Counted from the stretch's first letter, positions 11,761 to 22,149 are shown. The stretch: 64,000 bases of DNA from Deroplatys truncata (GCA_030765065.1 CM060975.1:169480993-169544992); one strand, 5' to 3'. The notes: generated by a model not told the origin, from the letters alone. A program made the numbers and translations.

Positions 11761-11854
11761 TTCATATAACTTTGTCTACCCTCTATTGCTTATGAGTGGG
11801 TATACAAATTATTCTTACGAAAGTTTATTTTCCTGTCTACTTTATTCTAATCTA

Positions 11855-12723
11855 CGAGGGCTGATCAACAAAGACTGAGACTGATTTTTTCCTGTAGCTT
11901 CCGTGATAGTTTCGTGTCGGTAACATAAATATTTGAAAAGAGCGGGTTTTTATGTATAATGTTGGTAGGCGGCAGCACTCTCGTATTGGTAGGTTGGTAG
12001 TAATGCTCTATTTTGTAGACCCTACGTGCATTTCGCATACCAGACAATGAAGGTGATGCATTTTTTAAATCGATTATCACCGGTGATGAGTCACGGCTGC
12101 ATCATTATGATTCTGAAGGAAAACAAGCCAGCATAATGTGGAAATCGCCAGGTTCTCCAACACCAAAAAAGGCAAAAGTTGTTCCATCTACAGGGAAAGT
12201 GATGGTGATCACATTTTTTTACTGTAATGGAATGATTTACCAGCTTGCAGTTCCCCCTCACACTACTGTTACAGCAGCATACGTCAGTATTGGCTACATT
12301 GAGCAATCATCAGTGCAAAGAAACGACCAGAGCTTTCTCGGACTGCGTGACGACTTCATCATGACGGCCTCACGTCGCAAATCAAGTCCTGCAGTTTCTG
12401 GCTCGATTCAACATTACCTGTGTACCACATCCACCTTATAGCCCCGATCTTGCACCCTATGACTTTTTTATTCCCATCACTAAAGGCAAAGCTTAGGGGT
12501 ATTCGATTTGAGAACTCTGTAGCAGTGCTTAAGAAAAATGAGGCGATTCTCAAGGACCTGACAAAGAATGGTCTGCAGCACGTGTTCAAGGACTGGCAGA
12601 GACGCTTTAAAAAGTGCATTGAAGTAGGAGGGGACTACTTTGAAAAACAGCATGTAAACATTGAATTGGAGTAATAAACATCTATGAAAAAAATCAGTCT
12701 CAGTCTTTGTTGATCAGCTCTCG
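11855..12723 (+). mobile_element. mariner element with internal deletion (869 bp)
   Basis: The left end CGAGGGCTGATCAACAAAG, continuing into ACTGAGACTGA, is matched by the right end read on the other strand with only one or two differences over about 30 bases. TA dinucleotides flank both ends (11853-11854 and 12724-12725). At 869 bp it is about 400 bp shorter than a complete mariner. The missing part is the N-terminal half of the transposase. The well-kept TIRs suggest a comparatively recent insertion. Confidence 0.9.
12062..12674 (+). pseudogene. mariner transposase pseudogene, N-terminus deleted
   Basis: The coding remnant begins right at the catalytic core: IITGDESRLHHYD contains Asp 1, then MWKSPGSPTPKKAKV and a frameshifted stretch where LHHDG near 12355 marks Asp 2. 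Asp 3 falls in a frame-broken segment before FIPITKGKLRGI. The C-terminus (12420-12674) is long and intact: NGLQHVFKDWQRRFKKCIEV and GGDYFEKQ, ending with TAA at 12672-12674. The whole helix-turn-helix DNA-binding region is absent, with the 5' leader joined to the core. This is a non-autonomous deletion derivative that could only be moved by a related transposase. Confidence 0.85.
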
Positions 12724-12784
12724 TAGATAAACCTTTCTGGAAATAGCTGCATTACACATTTCGTTATAGATATAAAGCAAATAG

Positions 12785-13490
12785 CGACAAAGAAATGTTT
12801 TAGAACTGGACGCTGTATGTAGGCCTCAAAATTCCATACTCTACCTATGACATCGTGAGAAACAACTGAAAATCGACAGGACTTTAAAAGAATGGCTAGG
12901 TGTTAGCAGTTCGAATCATTAACAACGGATACATCGGAAATGGCTGGCGCTATAAAAATTTATTTGAAATAAATTGTGTACTTTAATGAGATTCATATTC
13001 ATTTGTAAAATGCATTTTCGTCTATAGCTTAAGGTTTACCAATTAGACAAGATTGAATAAAATTCTTTCCGAAATGAAGCGAACTTCACAGGCTATTCCC
13101 AGAAAATTCCATATATACATTTTATTTACCATGCAAACAATATATGGTATTTTAATGAAAATCGTTAAAGCCATTTTTTATAAAATCAAAATTTTCGATA
13201 AATGTTCCATGTAAAGGATACGAGTAGTTTGGAGTGAGAGGGATTTTCTTGTGTAGCGTCCTTTGAAGATGCTGAACTTAAATACTAAGTTTGGTACTTA
13301 TCCGACTTTTCGTTTTTGAATTGTGTTCACAATACAGTAGACACACACACACACACATACACACACACACACGGACCTTTTTCTAAAAATGCTTTCTGGA
13401 TTCAGGAGGCCTCAAAACATATGCGAGTATTTACGGCGAAATCTCGATATCGAATTTTTGGGTGGAATGTTATAACTTATCTATACATTA
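12785..13490 (-). repeat. R1 repeat, near full length
   Basis: Minus-strand R1 copy of about 700 bases. On the plus strand it runs from CTGTATGTAGGCCTCAAAATTCCAT through GAAAATCGACAGGACTT, CTTCACAGGCTATTCCCAGAAAATTC, GACTTTTCGTTTTTGAA, a (CA)n tract at 13341-13372, CGGACCTTTTTCTAAAAA and GAATTTTTGGGTGGAATG. It has the common 3' type. Confidence 0.75.
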
Positions 13491-14458
13491 TACATTATTT
13501 ATACTTATCTATAAAGGAGTAAAAATACGAAATGTTCAAATTCGCCCTGGCGTCATTGCGACAATTATTGGCAATGTTCTTTCCCCCAAACCCAAAATTC
13601 CAATACAGGCACATACTTGGTACCGTGGATATGCAAGTTAATCCTCAATCTCAACCTCAAATTAAAAAAAATACTCCATCGCTATAACAAGCGTTAATTG
13701 CTTGCATACTTATTCAGTGCCCCTTTATTTTACTTTTAGCGTTGGTCAGTGTGGTATATTTGTGTTTAAGGTGACATAAAAATAAATCGCGTTATAATGG
13801 TATTTGATAAAAACTGGAAGCCGTTAGCTACAGAGTAACAGCGGACGTTGGATTCAAGTCATCAGAGGTAAGAAAAGTGGATTCAAATCTTAACGGGGGA
13901 TATTAAATTACTGTGGAATAAATAACACTACCTTTTTGTTTTGTAAAACAAAGCAATCAATAAATAGCAATAGATAGAATGACTATCAAATGGTGATGTG
14001 ATATAGCTGTTCGCAAGCGCTGCGAGAAGAAAATTCAGAAAAATAATGACTTTAAGAAGTTATCCGTTTTAAAAGCTATAGTCCCTATTTTAATACTGTA
14101 TGTGATATCAAGTTTTTATTAAACCTTATTACGTGTATTTGGAACGTGATTATTTTCTTCCTTTCGCTGCCTTAGATCTTACCATTGATTATATAAGGGA
14201 AAAAAATAAGTTATCCCAAACCCCTCTGTCCAGTTTTGTTAAGTGAGATACCTGTAATTAAGTTATACTAAAATTGTATACATTATTTTATACTGATGCA
14301 TTTATATATTGTTTTACTGACTTTTAATATTCTATGTGTGTAAAGTAATGCTTCTACTGTGCGAGAGTCGACTCTGCTGATGTCATTATAAGTGACATAT
14401 CTTCAAAATACAATTATGTGTTCGTGCACTGTTATCGACGGTGGCTCTATACCATATA
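13491..14458. other. unassigned AT-rich DNA
   Basis: No coding or repeat assignment. The sequence is low in CpG and has no long tandem structure. Confidence 0.45.
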
Positions 14459-14460
14459 TA

Positions 14461-15586
14461 CAGAGTGTTTCAGAAATACTTTTACAAACTTCGGGTATGA
14501 GTTCCTTACACCACAAGAAGGAAAAAAGTTCACATGAACATATGTCCCATAATCCTTTGTTTTCTCGTTAAAAGGTGTTCCACACAGTGGTACACTTATA
14601 ACACACAAAACTCATGAGAAATGCTCGAAATGTCCTCCTCTTGCATCTATGCATGCCTGTACTCGTCGAATCATGGAATATCGCACCCTGTCAAAAACTC
14701 CGGAATGGTGTCGAATGGTTTCGCAGGCTTCTTTGACATATCGATGAAGCGTTTCTGCATCCGGGATGGCTGCTCCATAAACCAATGATTTAAGATGCAC
14801 CCAGAGGTAAACATCCACAGGATTGAGGTCATGAGAACATGCAGGTCATGGAACTGGTCCTCCTCTGCCTACCCATCCGTCATGGTAGATACCAGTTAGT
14901 GCATATGAATATGATATGGATACAGGAGCTGCTCGTGAAGTACCCTCCATGCTGTCACGTGTGATGTACCAGGTGCCACAGCCAAATGTCTTGTGCTGAT
15001 ACCTGGATCGTTTTCGACACACTTTAACATCTGTTCTTCGCGTTCCGGCGTAAAACAACTCTTGGTCTTCCTCGATCAATAGTCCGTGGTGCAACGGCTC
15101 CTGTCTCAGCAAGGCGACGATAAACAGCGACAAAGGTTGGATGACTCGGTTGTCTTCGGTCTGGAAACTCCATCTGATAGACCCGTGCAGCCTCGCGTCC
15201 ATTACCATTCGCGCGACCATACATAAAAGTCATGGCTGCCTGTTCACGAAATGAATATCCAGCCATGGTGGAACGAAACACGTAGTTAACTCACTACATG
15301 TACACAATTGAAACGTTGAAGACAGACTAATGACAAATGTAAACAAGTCTCCATGGCAACACTTACCCATCTACCGTATGTAGCACAATGGGTCAACTTC
15401 TATGAATGCATAGAGAAATGAAGTTTTGAGGTTGGCCCCAAAGGCCGTTGAACTCACACTTTCATTGTGACAGGAATAACGCAAAAACCAAGGATTATGG
15501 AACATATGTTCATATGAACTTTTTTCCTTCTTTTGGTGTGAGGAACCCATACCCGAAGTTTGTAAAACTATTTCTGAAACATTCTG
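14461..15586 (-). mobile_element. IS630-Tc1-mariner element with about 108-bp TIRs
   Basis: The left end starts CAGAGTGTTTCAGAAATA and the right end, read on minus, starts CAGAATGTTTCAGAAATA. The two ends stay alignable for about 108 bases with roughly ten mismatches, sharing ACAAACTTCGGGTATG and AGAAGGAAAAAAGTTCA. Both sides are flanked by TA within TATA (14459-14460, 15587-15588). The internal part carries a deleted transposase. The total length of 1126 bp and the missing catalytic middle mark it as non-autonomous. Confidence 0.9.
14612..15266 (-). pseudogene. transposase pseudogene lacking the catalytic middle
   Basis: I place the start at the second in-frame Met (15266), because MAGYS-type starts are typical of this insect family. 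The N-terminus contains EQAAMTFMYGRANGNGREAA and HPTFVAVYRRLAETG, a helix-turn-helix of the DUF4817 kind. A second helix-turn-helix follows in another frame (GISTRHLAV, TSHVTAWRVL). The sequence then jumps to DGWVGRGGPVP and NPVDVYLWVHLKSL, which is the Asp-3 region. The roughly 100-150 residues that should hold Asp 1 and Asp 2 are absent. The C-terminus (14818-14612) is well kept: ETLHRYVKEACETIR, ACIDARGGHFEHFS. At least one frameshift adds to the internal deletion. Confidence 0.85.
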
Positions 15587-15588
15587 TA

Positions 15589-16149
15589 TATAAGCAAGAT
15601 ATTGGTATACAATTTGCAATGCCTTTGTTTGAAGGGTAAACTGATGATTGAAGTACTTCGTTGATACATCTAACGCTGTGGTACACAGGTGTCGAATAAT
15701 CGTTTTTGAAATGAGTTTGTTATTACCTAAATTGTTATATTTTCCATTATGTTAAACACATCTATAACCTTTAATATTTTTGTAGGATTATCTTTATGCA
15801 TGTTGTATGAAGCATACGGTTTTATGAACTCAAACCATCCAAATGCAAACTGTAAATATCCTCACAATTAATGCGCATAAACATTACCTTCACTTACAAT
15901 TATAACAAAGAGACATAACATTAGTTAACATTTTCAATTGGAGAAGGATAAGCCTATCAAACTCAGTGTCTTAAAGAGGAACTTGCTATTTGCTATTCAA
16001 TTACTTATGCTCAATACGGGTCCTAATTAAATTCGAACAGTATATTTTCGTTTTTATTTGACAAAACTGTTTGTTGTGGAATTTTTATGGTTTTAATATC
16101 CATAAAATCTTTCCGTACTTAACAAAATCCCAATTCAGCTACAAGCTAT
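15589..16149. other. unassigned AT-rich DNA
   Basis: Nothing recognised between the mariner-like element and the next SINE. Confidence 0.45.
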
Positions 16150-16436
16150 TAAGGCTGGCACCGTAGCTCAGTCGATAGAGAACCTAGCTGTTGTTCTAGG
16201 GGTCCAGGGTTCGATTGCCGGCAGAGGGTGGAAATTTTTCTCTAACCAAGATTGTCCTTTATCCTCCCCAGAGGATAATCTGGATGTATGAATGGGAGCG
16301 TGTATGATGTAATGATTAAAAATCATAGTGCAAGAAACTCAACGACAGGAAATACACGAGTTAACAACAACAGGCAATAAGTTCCTGAGGAAAGGCCTTC
16401 GATAAGACCAATGCAGTTAAAGGCTTGAAAAAAAGG
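16150..16436 (+). mobile_element. SINE family S1, full-length copy
   Basis: The tRNA-derived head reads GGCACCGTAGCTCAGTCGAT (box A region) and CCAGGGTTCGATTGCC (box B). It is followed by an S1 body with ATTTTTCTCTAACCAAGATT, ATCCTCCCCAGAGGATAA, GAGTTAACAACAACAGGCAA and ATGCAGTTAAAGGC. A functional tRNA is excluded, because the sequence does not fold past the T arm into an acceptor stem and continues as SINE body. Confidence 0.75.
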
Positions 16437-17695
16437 CTATTAAATGTTGCTTTTAGTGCTTATAATTATATGGCGAGCTGTGTTGTTTAAATCAGCGCAA
16501 AAACATACATTATTATTGATACAACATAATTATATAATTTAAGGAAAAACATCTTCTGGACGATTACACGGTGTCAGTACATTTTCAATGCAAATAGCTT
16601 CAATAGCCAACCGAGGTTCCATTCCCCTTCAGCGCTTCAAGCTGCAACCAAGCTTGTCCACCACTGAACGAGGAAGGGGACACGATGTTCTTAATAATAC
16701 CAACCATAGCAGAAAGCCGTTAACTTTGTGTTTATTTACAGCAAGCCACCATCAGTAACAATACTTTTACATTGAACTGTAGATACAAAATTAAAGAATC
16801 AATATAGGTCACTTTAGTATCTCTATCCTGAAGTTGTTTATTAAATACTAACTACAATCTGAACTCTTAACCGTTACCATAAATCGTCATCGAGTAAATC
16901 ACTTTAACCTACCGCCGCGAATATTTATGAAAGAGGAGAGATACTGTGCCCTTTTACAAAACTGAACTTTACACTAATACTTCATAAGTTTGTTGCATAT
17001 GCAAATCTACACATTTGAAATGGATGTATTGAAATTGATAGAGTAAAACTGGATAATCATTCCCCCAACCAAAATTATCTTCTAATAGGGAATGAAATAT
17101 GAATTTGGCTATTACATAATTCCTCACAACGAATTTAATCCTTAGAGCAATAGGCTATCTGAATTTGAAAACCGAAAATGTACTAAGTGACGGACTGCCT
17201 GCTCCATTTTTAACCATTGCTGTACTACAGTTAAAACAGTGAGATTTTATAAAATTACAGTTCTCGGATTAAAAATTCCCCATTTTCCCTTCTGACTCTC
17301 CTTCTCTCTAATTCTCACACACCCAGACTTTGGTCGGAAACTGCTTTTTTTTTTGGAGGGGGGTTTCAGTGGATGTTAAAATGTTTATTTCCAATAACAT
17401 TTTAATTTGGAATGTTACAATATAGCACATTATTTCCTCTTCCTACGATAGATAAATATCAAAGGAAATAAAAATGCAAAATCTTACGGGCAAAACGTAA
17501 AGTCTGATAGTCCTCCTTCCACGTTGTGGCACTTTCAGCCGAAGTGTAAAGCATTCGACACCCTGCTAGCATACTTATTTCCGCAGAAACACTATCATTG
17601 ACTTGACAATCAGTATTTTCTAATGGCATTGATTCGGATAAAGACTATAAATCACTTCTCGTATAAAGATATATGTATGTCCAAGCCGTGAGTTT
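16437..17695. other. unassigned AT-rich DNA
   Basis: No gene recognised. A T9-GGAGGGGGG run at about 17346-17364 is the only marked local feature. Confidence 0.45.
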
Positions 17696-17698
17696 AAG

Positions 17699-17726
17699 TG
17701 TGTGTGTGTGTGTGGCGCGCGCGCGC
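17699..17726 (+). repeat. (TG)8(GC)6 compound tract
   Basis: A perfect TG run passes directly into a GC run, giving 28 bases of strict purine/pyrimidine alternation. It is followed by further TATGTGTGCGTG alternation up to about 17755. Such tracts favour left-handed Z-DNA. Confidence 0.85.
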
Positions 17727-17837
17727 CCGTATTTGTGTATATATGTGTGCGTGTCTGTTAAACATAAGGCGCACCTTCATACGACTTCAAACAATTTGCT
17801 ATAAAATTAGATTCCAGAAAGTCACATTTTGGCTTAT

Positions 17838-17853
17838 TTTATATATATAAAAT

Positions 17854-17888
<35 letters not shown>
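17838..17888 (+). repeat. (TA)n microsatellite, interrupted
   Basis: About 50 bases of TA with two short A interruptions, abutting the inverted transposase fragment at 17889. Confidence 0.85.
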
Positions 17889-18002
17889 TTCGGAAATGGA
17901 AAGTGCTGCTGATGTGCAGTTTTCACAGCATTGATTGGTAAATCAGAGGCTCGTACATTTAGCCTATAAACAGATTTTAATAGTACTGAGAAAGTGTATT
18001 TT
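17889..18002 (+). mobile_element. inverted fragment of the 18240-19182 transposon
   Basis: TTTCGGAAATGGAAAGTGCT, GATGTGCAGTTTTCACAGCA, CAGAGGCTCGTACATTTAGC and CTATAAACAGATTTTAATAG match the minus strand of 19027-19148 at about 90% by eye. It contains the start of the transposase (ATG at 17897) with an in-frame stop, then diverges. It faces the larger remnant. Confidence 0.8.
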
Positions 18003-18239
18003 TTGAGCAAACATACAATTTTTAAATGGAACAATGCCTAGTTACATCAACAGAATAAAGGTATGGTAAATTAGAATGTCAGTGGCGTTTGTTGCAAGAT
18101 TCTAGTGCAAGTGGTTTACGAGAAATCTTATTTTGAAGCTTTTACGCACCGACACTTGTACAACCTGTGGTAGCATAAACTGAAGAAAAACGAAAGTGAA
18201 TTACAATACTTCTGTGGATTCTTACAAGTAAAGAGAACA

Positions 18240-19182
18240 TAATCATTCAAAGGTTGTGTTCAAAATGACCACCGGCAGCTTCAATACACACTTCCAGTCT
18301 GCTATGGAAAGACTGCTGCACACTTACTATCATTTCAGCGGAAATTTCAGAGCAAGCAGCAGTAATACGTCGTTTCATATCGTCTGGTGTAGTTGGTATA
18401 TCCTTGTAGACAGTGTCTTTCAGCCTTCCCCACAGAAAGAAGGCTAAAGGGGTCAGATCCGGTGAACGGGCCGGCCAAGGTAAAGGTCCTCTTGGTCCAA
18501 TCCAACGATTTGGAAGCAATCCGTTAAGGCAAGCTGTAGTACTTCGTGCACTATGGACTGCACAGCCATCATGTTGGTACCACAGATTCCTCCTAGCCTG
18601 CAGAGGAACTTCTTCTAGCATCTGTGGCAGATGGTCTTTCAGGAGGCTGCGTTACTTGTGCGAGTTCATTGTTCCTTCTATGAACAAAGGGCCTATGAGT
18701 TGATGGTTCACTATCCCACACCGCACGTTTAAACTCCATGGACGCTGACGTTCCACCTGACGAAGCCAACGGGGATTGTCAACAGACCAATAGTGCATGT
18801 TTCTGCGGTTTACCTGGCCATGATTAGTAAATGTTGCCTCATCACTAAACAAGATACATGATGAATCTGGAGTATCATGTCTTAATGCTCATGTACAAAA
18901 GTTAACACGATCCTCAAAACCGTTTCCATGCAGCTCTTGATGGAGAGAGATGTGATAGGGATGGAACCTATGTTGATGGAGAATGCGCAGTACACTTGCC
19001 TGATTTATGCCACTTCCACGTGCTACTTGGCACGTACACTTTCTCAGTATTATCAAAATCTGTTTATAGGCTAAATGTATGAGCCTCTGATATACCAATG
19101 AGTGCTGTGAAAACTGCACATCAATAGCACTTTCCATTTCCGAAATATTTGCGGTGCAGTTTTAGGTGATTCACCCTGTGTG
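18240..19182 (-). mobile_element. IS630-Tc1-mariner element remnant
   Basis: The transposase 5' side ends in CACAGGGTGAATCACC on the minus strand (19182 inwards), a typical terminal sequence of this insect element group. The opposite terminal repeat was not identified in 18003-18246. R1 begins a few bases beyond the right end. Confidence 0.6.
18247..19137 (-). pseudogene. transposase pseudogene, Asp 3 replaced by Ala
   Basis: Three open blocks cover most of a transposase. Block 1 (19137-18889) starts MESAIDVQFSQHSLVYQRLI and continues NQASVLRILHQHRFHPYH, a second helix-turn-helix leading to the core. Block 2 (18852-18652) has MFSDEATFTNHG with Asp 1, then MHYWSVDNPRWL and GIVNHQLIGPLFIEG. 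Block 3 (18621-18247) has NLWYQHDGCAVHSA with Asp 2, then GPLPWPARSPDLTPLAFFLWG where the usual Asp 3 (LDFFLWG) has become Ala. It ends LEVCIEAAGGHFEHNL. The first helix-turn-helix seems truncated. Frameshifts between blocks and the lost third acid make it inactive. Confidence 0.88.
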
Positions 19183-19186
19183 TATT

Positions 19187-19815
19187 TTCCCTAACACCTA
19201 CATAGATAGTAGGGAGTGAAGGTACTGCACTCCACGCAAAAATGTTTTGAGGTCACGTGAAATCAAAATAAGCATTTTTAGAAAATGCTCCTACGTGTAT
19301 CTGTGAACAGCATAACTCATAAACGAAACCTCTGATAAATGCCAAACTTAGTATATAAACACATTATCTTAGAAACATGTGACACGAAGATTTTAAAGAA
19401 AATCCCCAACCCCAAGCTACTCTTTAAATGGAACACTTTTCGACATTTTTTCTATCTCAAAAATATCTCAAAGAATTTTAACTATAATACCGTATATTAA
19501 AGCGTTTATATGGCAAAAAAATGCATTCTGGGATTAGCCTGTGAAGTATTTCTCATTACAAAGGAATTCTGTATAATTTTGTATCAGGTAAGCGTTAAGC
19601 GATAGACGAAAACTACTACGCAAAAAGTAAGCAATAATTTATTTCCAATATCCTTTTTTGTGTTATAATCAATTTACGATATATCTTATTAAAGGTTTAA
19701 ATTGTTCAATACTTTGTCATTCTTTTTGAAGTCCTGTGATATTTAGTTGCTTCTCGTGAGTGCATGGAAAGAGTATAGAGCTTTATAAGGCCAGCATATA
19801 GTGTCCAGTCCTTAA
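19187..19815 (+). repeat. R1 repeat copy
   Basis: Diverged plus-strand copy. It lacks most of the GT tract but keeps CTGTGAACAGCATAACTCA, GACACGAAGATTTT, TTAGCCTGTGAAGT, GCGTTAAGCGATAGACGAAAAC and AAGTCCTGTGATATTTAGTTG, followed by the common-type 3' end. Confidence 0.7.
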
Positions 19816-20242
19816 ACATTTGACTATCGCTATTCCCTTTGTATCAATAATGAAATGTGTAATGTAGACTATTCTGTATAGGTTTATCTCGAATAAAATG
19901 AAATAGATAAAAAATATGCTTTCGTAATAATAGTTTGTAAAACTATATAAAAATAAATGGACGAATAGAGAAACTCTTGTGAATGTAACATACAGAATTT
20001 TATTTAAGTTGCATTTTGTGCTCTCATCTGTCACCAGTCACCATTCAGCTTTATCTTTCTCCTGTTATACGAGGCAATCTGACTTGTTTCCTTTACTATG
20101 ACGCTGTTCGAATACTCCTAATATAAATGTGCAGAGGTTTTTTATTTGAAAAACATTAGAGCTTCTGAGAAAAAGATAGTAAAGCTTTTATTTCTTTTCA
20201 TCGTCTAAAACACTCATTAACACTAATTCTTGAGATACTTAC
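19816..20242. other. downstream intron sequence of the Ig gene
   Basis: AT-rich sequence with no exon recognised; it begins with GTAAGT at the exon boundary and is presumably intron on the minus strand. Confidence 0.5.
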
Positions 20243-20638
20243 CATATATGATCATCTTCTTGGTCTGGGACTTCTCGTCCATTAGGAAAGACACTGTGCA
20301 CTTGTATTCTCCCGAGAGTTCGGTCGTGGGATTAATGATCTGGAGGGCTCGATGCATGGTGGCGTTCTCATCAGAGGCGCGGTACTCCAGGTTCAATTTG
20401 CCTTTCAGCAGTCCCAGGTCCTGAGGTTTCTTCGACTGCACCCACTGGTACACGGGCATTGGATTATCGTTATGGTACCATTTGACCACAAGGGCTGCAG
20501 GAGCGTTCTTCAACTGGGCCAGCTCGCTCTCGTTGAGGGAGTAGTCGCAGTCCAACACCAGGTCAGTTTGAGTTCCATTTCGTATTACCAATGGGTGTAC
20601 ACTGCTCACTCCCTTTATCTCCAAGCCCTCAACCCCAC
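20243..20638 (-). CDS. internal exon encoding an Ig V-like domain (insect Ig superfamily protein)
   Basis: A 396-base exon on the minus strand. Its acceptor is a T-rich tract ending GTGCTTTCAG (AG at 20640-20639) and its donor is GTAAGT (20242-20237). Both flanking introns are phase 1, and 396 is divisible by three, the classic symmetric 1-1 layout of Ig-domain exons. The peptide of about 131 residues has the Ig signature: Cys30 (VLDCDYSL), Trp53 (VVKWYHND), and Tyr111/Cys113 (LSGEYKC) for the disulphide. Three N-glycosylation sequons are visible (NGT, NES, NAT). The layout with KWY and VYQW resembles insect Beat-like or CG5597-like single-Ig proteins, but I cannot name the orthologue. Signal peptide and anchoring parts must lie on other exons, which I did not find. 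A palindromic MITE sits in the upstream intron. Confidence 0.9.
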
Positions 20639-20905
20639 CTGAAAGCACAAAAAAAATGCGTTACCTATAAAACTTCAAGTTAACTGCGCAGGAATGAGTA
20701 GAACAAGCCTTCATCAGAGAGAAGATAACCTACATGAATGTATGATACCTTATAATTAAAAAACGAGCTTCTCGATTGCTATGAAACTAGTTATGTGACA
20801 TCAGTAATATTTAATTATAACATACATAATACCCTAATTTCCTTCTCCAAACAACGCCGCCTATAGCGATGTTTCAGTTAATTCTGAGTGAGCTTAACAG
20901 GTTTA
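20639..20905. other. upstream intron sequence of the Ig gene
   Basis: It contains the minus-strand polypyrimidine tract and CAG acceptor immediately next to the exon; otherwise AT-rich. Confidence 0.6.
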
Positions 20906-21261
20906 CAGGTTGGACCATGTAAGTTGAGACTGTACAATATCTCCAAAACTAAGGGTTGCAGAAAGAAATTTCTATAGTAAACGTTTCTTGATATTTTGGG
21001 GGAAAGTATATGTCATTAGTCGTGTTTTGTTTGGAGGAATTATGATGGTCATTTTAGGGTCAATTTAATGTTTTTACATGGGAACCTACAATTAGAGTCA
21101 ATTTAAACTGATCCTAAAATGAAACGACCTCCAAATAAAACACGACTAATGACATTTACTTTCCCCCATAATATCAAATAACTTTTATGAAACACATTTC
21201 TTTCTACACCGCTTAGTTTTGGATATATTTTACAATCTCAACTTAAATGGTCCACCCTGTG
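20906..21261. mobile_element. palindromic MITE, 356 bp
   Basis: The two halves are reverse complements over most of their length. The left arm has GGACCATGTAAGTTGAGAC, ATCTCCAAAACTAAG, GGGGGAAAGTATATGTCATT and AGTCGTGTTTTGTTTGGA. The minus strand of the right arm has the same words with scattered substitutions. The ends read CAGG-TTGGACC and CACAGGGTGGACC, and TA borders both sides (20904-20905, 21262-21263), as in Tc1/mariner-derived MITEs. No coding capacity. Confidence 0.85.
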
Positions 21262-21263
21262 TA

Positions 21264-21767
21264 AAACATCTATAACAAAAACACATAAGGAGGCACGCCA
21301 TGGGTCAGTAATATTATTAAGCCTATATGCTGTAAAATTTACAAGACAAGAGAATTCAGATTGTGCTCACATTATTCCATATCTTTAGATTTAGGTATGG
21401 TGATCCAGAGCTTCTTAATAAGGAATAACATTCAAAATTAAAGCACGACTACCAAGATACCATTCGTTGCTCTCCTTTGGCGGTGGATTAATCATGAGCA
21501 TATATTACCTAGGCGTGAATCAAGTGCTGGTAATGTTATACATGACACCTGGATTTTATAAATATGATCATTCTGCACCGTGCGCAGTGCACGCCATAAA
21601 TTTGAATTGTACAATAACTGTCCTTAATTTCATCAATTCGTTGTAGTGCCATTCTGGCATTTGTTAAAAATAAAGCTCAAAACGCTTCAAACATGCTATT
21701 TAACTGTTGTCAAAGTTCACCCCCCCCCTGTTGATTATAATTTATTGCTCTTGCTTCTTTTATTGTT
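21264..21767. other. unassigned AT-rich DNA
   Basis: No feature recognised apart from a C9-like run at 21720-21728. Confidence 0.4.
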
Positions 21768-22030
21768 CCATTTATACCGCGCCATTAATTGCTATGGTCA
21801 TTTCGGTGGCCTTTGGGACACATTGCAATGGTGTTAATTCGCATTCAGTTGTCATTGGATTGTTTACTTAGTTTACATTAGATTACACTCACATTTATAC
21901 TTTCAAACTCTGGGGAGGATTAGAATAACCTTGGCTACAGAAAAATTCCAACCTACCACCCGGGAATCAAACACGGGACACCTCGCACACCGGGAGGTGC
22001 TCTACCGACTGAGTTACGGGGCCAGCCTAT
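21768..22030 (-). mobile_element. SINE family S1 copy
   Basis: Minus strand: GGCCCCGTAACTCAGTCGGT, GTAGAGCACCTCCCGGTGTG, then box B GTGTTTGATTCCCGGG, followed by the S1 body (CTGTAGCCAAGGTTATTCTA, ATCCTCCCCAGAG). This is the best-preserved tRNA-like head in the window, yet it continues into the SINE body, so it is not a tRNA gene. Confidence 0.8.
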
Positions 22031-22044
22031 TTGTTTTTGTTTAT

Positions 22045-22148
22045 ATATTTTTAATGCTCCATTTATACCCCGCACACATATCGGGGCCTTTTACATTTGG
22101 AACATATTGGTGTTAAAACTCGTACACATTTGTGGTTAAATTTCTGGT
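22045..22148 (-). mobile_element. SINE family S1, 3' fragment
   Basis: Plus-strand TGCTCCATTTATACCCCGCA, TCGGGGCC and GGAACATATTGGTGTTAA repeat the 3' part of the neighbouring S1 copy and of 57440-57715. Confidence 0.5.
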
Positions 22149-22149
22149 T

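Noticed and set aside
21955..22030. tRNA gene on the minus strand
   Set aside because: Box A and box B are good, but the sequence continues as the S1 body and lacks a closing acceptor stem; other copies show that it is an SINE head.
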